Source of the DNA: Saturnia japonica
Taxonomy: Eukaryota > Arthropoda > Insecta > Lepidoptera > Saturniidae
Reading direction: 5' to 3'
Assembly: GCA_033032175.1 (NCBI GenBank)
Contig: CM065322.1
Location: forward strand, 16,616,001 to 16,680,000
DNA: 64,000 nucleotides
Below, piece by piece: positions 58,601 to 64,000 of this stretch. Position 1 is the first letter of the stretch, and the number at the start of each line of letters is the position of its first letter. Below the pieces are notes generated by a model that saw nothing but the letters and a program-made list of their open reading frames with translations, did not search any database and was not told where the DNA came from. The translations under genes and the position numbers were made by a program.

Positions 58601-61600
58601 TAAGGACCTATTATTTTAAGATCTTACTGTATTTTGTAATTTGTATTTTAAATAAAAATTGTTAAAGTATTGTATTTTGTATTATATATTTCAAATACAG
58701 GACTTCAAAATATTTTGTATTTCATATTTTAAATATATGCAAGATAGTATTTTGTGATTTTAATTTTAATTAAAGTAAGCACATGCTTTACTTATACATA
58801 AAATACATATTTTGGCCAGCTCTGTCTGTAAGTTATGGTACTCTGTGGTCTTAAGGGAAACTAATTGAAACCGTAATTGTTAATCATAATAATCATAGGT
58901 TATTTTATTCATTTTTATTTAAAATATTGAAAAAGATTAGAACGGAACAATCTAGATTCATCAGTCATGAATTTTCTCTTTATAACTTCTACATACATAT
59001 TTTAATCACTACATACCTGAACCGGAATCCGAGCGCTCTCTGGCCGCCGCCTCCACGTTTCCGGTATCCGCGCAACGTCCGCCCGCCCCACGAGCCTCCA
59101 GACAGGTTACTAAATGATGCTGAACGGCTGAAAACATCGACATGCATATTAACCTTCAAACCTTATGACATTTAAAATCCTAAATCAGCAGTACTCGAAT
59201 TATAAAGCACTCAACTGTACATACAACAGTGCGTAGGACTCTGGTCGTCACACTGCTAGGTCAATTCGATGACGATCATAATGAAGTCCTACAAATATAT
59301 TGTTTATCTCATTTTAGTGTCGACATTTCGCTTCATCGTTGTTTAAACCTTAATGGTACTAAAAAGAATTATTCACATAAAAAATAGAATATAAGGGCTC
59401 CTATACACTATGCCGCGTATGTCGGCTGCCTTAAGATTCGCCTAACACAGACAACACACAAGGCAGTCTCATAATGCTTTAGAACAAGCTATAAATTCTT
59501 AATGTTGGAGTAGGGAACTTATATCGGACCAGACCATGGCATTAACAGATATTAATGTTTAAAATCTACCATGAATATTAATCTACTATAATAACTGTGT
59601 ATGGACAAGCCAGGGGCTTTGCTCACGTGGACTACAGAATGCCCGCACGAATCTTGCACCCACGCTCTTGTCTATTTTAAAGACAAAAATGCTTATTGTG
59701 GGTGTTCCTTAGAAGATAGCCAAGAAACAAGAAACCTAAATGCTTGTGCAATTTTCTTGCAATACCACCATATTTGGAAACAATACAAGACTATAATTCA
59801 TTTAAAATCTGCCAATATGTCATACACTGGTCTAGCGATTAACTCAGTGCCTTCACTTGAGTTGAAGCCTTTGCAAAGCTAGGAATTATTAACAGGCAGG
59901 CATCAATATTATGATTTAAGTAGAAAATACCTTAAATTCCCAAGGGACTGTTTCCATCCCACTCTAGTTCTGATGCTTCTCCCCTGGTTTAGGTTTCCGA
60001 AGCTATTCGACCTTTGTAGACCATAAAGATGACTGTCGCTTCCAAAACGCCTAAGACCACCATGTCCTACACCAAGACGCTGGCGTAGTGAGTTCTGTAA
60101 CAAATAATTATTTTTAACTGTTTATATATTTTTTCACAATTTCTACACTAATGACTGATTGATAAATATAGAAATTCATCTAGAATGTTCAGAGGTCATT
60201 GTGAATGTGACTTTGGTCCAGATTCAATTAATAACATATTATATGGAAGCAACACACAAGGATTAATCTATTTACTTTTACTACTCTTTAATAAATTTGT
60301 AATAATCTATAATATAATGAATAATAATAACTAGCCAGTGCCCAATGATCGAAATTCGACCAGCAACTTTTTAATCATAGACTATTTTCTGTTTGAAATT
60401 TGCTTTATGAACCTAAACAATGAATATTATATCACTTGCTGTCACTTTTAATTGAGTGACAATGTCAATATTTTGGGGGGGTCTAAGTTCAATGGAACTA
60501 GTCGGGTTAGGATTCGCAGTATTAATCTACTTAATTTAATATATTTGTAATAGATGTTTTAGATAAATTTTAGCTTTCTGCATTCCTTCTCCATATAAAC
60601 TTTAACCATGTCAAATCTCGCAAACTACTGTGCACTCAATTTCTTAAAAATGTGCCCGAAGTTTTCTTCACACATATTAATATACTGATTTAATAATTTA
60701 GCCTCATTTTTTATCTAAAAAGAAATAATTCAATAACACAGTGATAGCTCAATGGCAGTAATGATGGACACCTATGTTGAGTAAGTGAGTTTGAATCCCT
60801 GCAATGAGCCAGAGCTTTCAGTGAAGAAAAACATTTTTATGAAACCATAACATGGTGGTAGGGTTAATGCTGGCTAGCTACAACCTTCAAGTTAAAAATC
60901 TGTCATCAAGTACATATAGGTGTATTCCAGCAGCTGCACTTGAGAGCCAAATTTCCCTCTAGGCTTACCATGTCATGGACCACATTGTCACTTAACATCA
61001 GGTGAAATTTTGGTCATAACCCTAAACTTGTAAAAGAAAAAAACATGGCCCAATTAGTGTTCAAATGATTAATTGATTGATGTAGATTCAAATCCTATAA
61101 ATTGCTTAAGTTTTCCATGAAGGATACATCTCATGAAACCATAGCTTGCATAGCATGCTTTTCTATAATTGAAGCATAAAGTACCTTTATGTGTGTAATA
61201 CATTGTGTAATATTTGTACAGTTGAAAGAAAAAAAAACCAATCAAGTTTCCTGCCGATTCTTCTAAATGTCTGGGATATTTTCCGAACTGGCAGTAGTGT
61301 TTCGACGTCCATAAGTGCCCTCTTACGGCTTAAATTGAATAAAGGTTTCTTTTTATTTGATTTAATTACCTATTTGTGAGTTAAGCTAACACTAGTTTTG
61401 GTGCACAATTTGGGTTGACCCATAAAAATTATTATGCTTGTGTCAACAAATATGTGATATGTGTATTAAATTAGGCATTCTAAAATCAAAGTAACAATAA
61501 TTTTTGTCACAAAAAATTTGTTACTAAACAATTCCGCAACATCCCAGAGAAATGAAAAATAAATCCTATCTAATTTCTGGCCGGTTTTTCTCTATGACTG

Positions 61601-62016
61601 GTATATTTTCCGAACCCGTAGTAGTGTGTTGACGTTCATAAGTAGTACCTTCTTAGGGCCTAAACCGAATCATTCATTTTTTATTTTGAATGGTTTAGAG
61701 CTAGTACAACCTTTACCGAAATCTTTCATTTTTACCAAATTTACATAAAACATTTAAATATAATATTTGATTCAGTTTTAAATGTGAAAAATGTAGTTTT
61801 ACTTACGCGCCTTGCTTGCTGTTCTAATTTCCTTGCAATCTGTCCGATCAAAGCCTGATTTCTAAAGTTTACATTTTGGTTGACGAAATTGTTGATGGCT
61901 GCACGACGCTTCTGCCGCATTGGCATCCTAACAGGTTCCGCCGTCGCCAGAATAGTAAATCTGTCGTTCAGGCTTATACCAGTTGCCTGAAGACCATGAA
62001 CTTTATCAATCACCAT
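55529..62016 (-). CDS. Chtop: Chtop homologue (TREX mRNA-export adaptor), 5 coding exons
   Basis: Nuclear mRNA-export adaptor. In mammals CHTOP is methylated by PRMT1, joins the TREX complex, contacts UAP56 and NXF1 and stimulates the helicase. Exons: 62016-61807, 60094-59931, 59127-59017, 56429-56284, 55674-55529. All joins are GT/AG and in phase; 777 nt, 258 residues, close to the mammalian 248. Seen: an N-terminal ISLNDRFT motif like the SLNERFT of CHTOP, basic arginine-rich central exons, a short RGRGRG stretch, and a C-terminal pair of LDxxLxxYM repeats, the UAP56-binding motif. The Arg/Gly-rich tract is much weaker than in vertebrates. Intron 3 is enlarged by nested transposons. Confidence 0.9.
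55708..55925 (+). repeat. R1 repeat, 5' half
   Basis: Same order as 7207-7712: GAAGTGTCTGTTTGTAAT, GGTTGGATCGATTTTGAC, TTTCACTGTCAGATAGCT, AGTAACTTAGGCTAC. It lies immediately upstream of Chtop exon 5, in its intron 4. Confidence 0.7.
56284..56429 (-). CDS. Chtop: Chtop exon 4: Arg/Gln-rich part
   Basis: Residues 162-211. Gln/Arg/Gly-rich with repeats of the kind GQLQRGQLLWGQ, ending in the short RGRGRG methylation-type motif. Acceptor TTCTAAG/G, donor AGAG/GTAACT. Confidence 0.9.
57040..57368 (+). pseudogene. mariner transposase C-terminal remnant (outer)
   Basis: Reads LLLQDNARRHTS, HPPYSSDLASTNYYFFRNMDNLL and WRKCVDNNGIY, the catalytic-D and C-terminal parts of a mariner transposase, with stops. 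Cut off at 57368 by the second mariner; the possible rest follows at 58519. Confidence 0.82.
57371..58516 (-). mobile_element. mariner element (inner), 1146 bp, inactive
   Basis: Flanked by TA (57369-57370, 58517-58518). Ends read CGAGGGGAGGTCCAAAA and, from the right, CGCTGGGAGGTCCAAAA. The minus strand encodes a full-length but broken transposase: an EHRAVIKFLIKQGK start, EASKQF, QILVWIVIEDETWVHHF and W-KIGD in shifting frames. Near full mariner length. Confidence 0.87.
59017..59127 (-). CDS. Chtop: Chtop exon 3
   Basis: Residues 125-162. Encodes RSASFSNLSGGSWGG and a basic RKRGGGGQR patch. Acceptor TTTTCAG/C, donor TTCAG/GTATGT. The following intron contains the nested hAT/mariner complex. 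Confidence 0.9.
59609..59720 (-). repeat. R1 repeat, 3' end
   Basis: Reverse complement of 7570-7690: GTCCACGTGAGC, GCGGGCATTCTGTAG and AACACCCACAATAAGCATTT are all present. In Chtop intron 2. Confidence 0.7.
59931..60094 (-). CDS. Chtop: Chtop exon 2
   Basis: Residues 71-125. Starts NSLRQRLG, matching the SLKQRLG stretch of vertebrate CHTOP; rich in Arg, Ser, Gly and Leu. Acceptor GTTACAG/AAC, donor TTAAG/GTATTT. Confidence 0.92.
60345..60640 (+). repeat. Interspersed repeat R2, inverted copy
   Basis: GCCCAATGATCGAAATTCGA to AACCATGTCAAATCTC; partner of 50650-50960, about 300 bp, non-coding. In the Chtop intron 1. Confidence 0.8.
60735..61020 (+). repeat. tRNA-derived SINE, family S1 (best copy)
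   Basis: Head has an A-box-like TAGCTCAATGG and B-box-like GTTTGAATCCC at tRNA spacing; body reads GAAACCATAACATGGTGGTAGG and ACAACCTTCAAG. Related pieces: 5425-5505, 17385-17640, 19225-19440, 34915-35040, 35105-35330, 38385-38490 (all minus) and 55030-55250, 56110-56250, 61060-61170 (plus). Confidence 0.75.
61171..61806. other. Chtop intron 1, unassigned
   Basis: AT-rich. TTTTCCGAACTGGCAGTAGTG (61279) and TTTTCCGAACCCGTAGTAGTG (61607) are two copies of one short repeat. Confidence 0.45.
61807..62016 (-). CDS. Chtop: Chtop exon 1
   Basis: Residues 1-70. Starts at MVIDKVHGL; includes ISLNDRFTILA and a basic, Gln-rich helix-like stretch (ALIGQIARKLEQQARR). A longer frame upstream starts with GTG only. 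Donor CGC/GTAAGT, phase 0. Confidence 0.92.
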
Positions 62017-62519
62017 TTTGCTAAACACATACGCTAAAACCTATAACCTAAAAATGTGATTATTAAATCAGCACATCACAATAATTATGATAAAACTAAT
62101 TAATAATTACTCAAATCCTACGCCAATGCAATTTGATTTGATACAAAATTTAGAAATAAGACGTTACTAAAATTCTATGTGACTGTATCGCGCGATTGTT
62201 ATTTTTGATTTTATGAACTGAACAAGAACGAATGAGAATAGGGACGATTCGATACTACTGAATGACTGAACTGAATACTGATTACTGGTATCGAACCAGG
62301 CCATTCTGCTATAAGCCATTTCAAGGTTATCCATTCATTACCGGACACCTGTATATTAATCGATAGATAATTGATGTTTTACTAACACTAACGGACCACA
62401 CTATAAAACTTTTTCAGAAAATTATAAAATGAACATCCCTTCATAATTTTGCCAGGCTTTGGACTAAATGAAGAAATATGTTACAGGCATATTTAAAAGT
62501 TCATTTTATGTACCTGTAT

Positions 62520-62632
62520 TGTATGATTTAAAGCTGTAACTTTCTATACACGTTTTGCAGACCGCCTTTCCAAAATTTTTAACTTTCACAAAATGATCCC
62601 ATAGTTCGCTACAATTTTTCCTTTGGGCCATT
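62520..62632 (-). CDS. Possible BED-type zinc-finger exon (partial)
   Basis: A 37-residue frame starting MAQRKNCSELWDHF continues into AVCKTC, the W/F and CxxC half of a BED finger. It may splice at NTG/GTACAT (CAG/GTACAT). The HxxxH half was not found downstream. BED fingers occur in hAT transposases and in host DNA-binding proteins; either origin is possible. Same strand as Chtop, about 500 bp upstream of it. Confidence 0.4.
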
Positions 62633-62737
62633 ATAGATCTCCTCACAAACTTACTATTAGTAACACAGTTATAAAAGCAAAGTACAAAAATTCTTAAAAT
62701 ACTACAAAGTTTTATTGACAAAACTATAAATCTGTAG

Positions 62738-63604
62738 AATGAGGGAGAAGGGAGCCACAGACTTCTACTACAGCAAGTCCTAGAATGCCTCGAGGAATAC
62801 GGCGTCACTCTAAAAATCGAAAAGTGCGAGTTTGGCAAAGAAAAGATTAACTTTCTTGGCTACGAAGTATCAGCAAACGGCATTAATCCCACAGAAGAAC
62901 GACAAAAAGCAATATCGAACTATCCGAAACCAAAGACGGTCATCGACTTACGTCGTTTCTTAGGAATGCTAAACTTCTACCTTAGCTGTTTGCCAAATCA
63001 AGCTGAATTGCAAGCGGAACTTAACAAATATTTACGCAATATGAAACGGAATGATAAGTCTCTAATAGAATGGATAGCACAAGCAGATGAAGCTTTTGAA
63101 AAGTGCCGACAAAGCATTTTGGATGCTACAACCTTGGTGCATCCGATCTCCGGTTCCCCACTCGCATTAATGAGAGATGCATCTGATCATAGTCTTGGTG
63201 CACTATTAGAACAAAGGTTCAATAACATCTGGAAGCCTCTCACATATTTTTCAAAAGCAATGAGCCCGACTCAGCACCGTTACAGTGTCTACGACCGCGA
63301 GCTACTGGCAATATACACGGCAGTGAAACATTTTCTGCGACTCTTAGAAGGGTGTGACGTAACCGTTTACACGGATCACAAGCCACTGACCTATGCACTA
63401 AAACGACCTGTAAGTAACAGTGATACACCAAGAAGGGAACGACAACTGCACTTTATCACTCAGTTTTGTGCAAATATAGAATACGTGCACGGAGAAGATA
63501 ATTCAGTCGCCGATGCATTATCTCGCATAGAGGAAATGCAATGTCCTACCGCCATTAATTACGAGAAACTATCAGGACGATCAATGCAACGACCCAGAAT
63601 TTAA
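62738..63604 (+). pseudogene. Ty3/gypsy pol fragment: RT thumb and RNase H
   Basis: Open from 62738 to the stop at 63602-63604. It starts in the RT thumb (CEFGKEKINFLGYEV, RRFLGMLNFY), then the tether and RNase H with DAS, DREL, TDHKPL and VADALSRI. The first 220 or so RT residues, including the catalytic box, are absent. The frame then shifts (LS/DDQCNDPEF) into the RNase H to integrase linker. The style resembles CsRn1-type elements; that assignment is tentative. Confidence 0.88.
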
Positions 63605-63644
63605 ACAAATACGAAATCAAGCGAATCTGAAGTTCACAGACGTT

Positions 63645-64000
63645 ACAATGCCAGGGATGAACCGACCAATTACATGGTTGAGATGGGGATCTGCAGACCT
63701 TCAAAAAGTCCATGGGCAGGCCCATACTTGTTGTTAAGTAAAAAGATGGGGGTTTACGAGTATGCGGCTATTATCGCAGATTAAATGCCGTTACTCTGCC
63801 CGACCGCTACCTACTACCTCGAATACAAGATTTTACATATCAACTACACAATATGAAGGTATTTTAGAAACTAGACATCAAAATGGCATACTATTGGATC
63901 CCAATCACAAAGGAGGACGCTTAGAAAACAGCGATAACTACACCTTTTGGCCTTTTCGAATTCAAATGCATGACGTTTAGATTACGTAATGCAAGCCAAA
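63645..64000 (+). pseudogene. Ty3/gypsy RT N-terminal part, running off the window
   Basis: Multi-frame remnant of the beginning of reverse transcriptase: VEMGICRPSKSPWAGP, LNAVTLPDRYLLPRIQDF, KLDIKMAYYWIPI, KTAITTPFGLFEF. Stops and frameshifts between blocks. It follows RNase H directly, opposite to normal pol order. The element continues past the window end. Confidence 0.85.

Larger units (their letters stand above)
56925..58824. mobile_element. hAT-like element with 8-bp target duplication, carrying nested mariners
   Basis: Left end CAGGGTTGGGCAG, right end complementary to CAGAGCTGGCCA; flanked on both sides by TCTGTAAG (56917-56924 and 58825-58832). The arms contain repeated TATTTTGTAATTTGTATTT-like motifs. 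No hAT transposase; the inner part is mariner sequence. In Chtop intron 3. Confidence 0.85.

Noticed and set aside
60740..60810. tRNA gene
   Set aside because: A- and B-box-like motifs are present, but there is no cloverleaf, and the sequence continues into a repeated SINE body. The same applies to 32220-32286 and 41985-42010.
62738..64000. Active LTR retrotransposon
   Set aside because: No LTR or primer-binding site seen, RT core missing and domains out of order.

Overview
The window is AT-rich animal nuclear DNA from an insect, almost certainly a moth or butterfly (Lepidoptera). Two split genes with clean GT/AG introns can be rebuilt exon by exon, both on the minus strand, and the rest is a dense, layered set of transposable elements. 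The elements include tRNA-derived SINEs, Jockey-, CR1- and RTE-like LINE tails, mariner, Tc1 and hAT elements, and Helitron-like ends beginning TCTATACTAATA. That mixture is typical of Lepidoptera; no species can be named from the sequence.

Positions 1-4844 lie downstream of the first gene and hold only small inverted-repeat elements. Positions 4845-39655 carry masquerade (mas), a secreted, catalytically dead serine-protease homologue. Fourteen coding exons (2100 nt with stop, 699 residues) join in phase. They give a signal peptide, five disulfide-knotted clip-like domains and a trypsin-like domain whose active-site Ser is Gly. The first intron is about 18 kb and contains a mariner deletion derivative, a hAT-type MITE, a Helitron-like element, a six-copy 92-bp minisatellite, LINE tails and SINEs. 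A downstream intron holds a 5'-truncated LINE bracketed by a perfect 81-bp direct repeat.

Positions 39656-55528 are intergenic. They contain a Jockey-type LINE tail, SINEs, a decayed gypsy integrase, a Tc1 remnant, a larger inverted-repeat element and a few unexplained coding-like stretches near 44-46 kb. Positions 55529-62016 carry a five-exon homologue of Chtop (258 residues), a TREX mRNA-export adaptor. Its third intron contains a hAT-like element with an 8-bp target duplication. That element holds a mariner remnant which is itself split by a second mariner. Upstream lie a possible BED-finger exon and, at the right edge, a rearranged Ty3/gypsy fragment in which RNase H precedes the start of reverse transcriptase.

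The two host genes have no evident functional link: mas acts outside the cell in muscle/epidermal attachment and proteolytic cascades, and Chtop acts in the nucleus in mRNA export. I found no new multi-gene system. The most notable items are the 81-bp duplication around the LINE, the triple nested insertion, the permuted gypsy fragment, the minisatellite, and a cluster of four TGACGTCA palindromes around mas exons 2 and 3.
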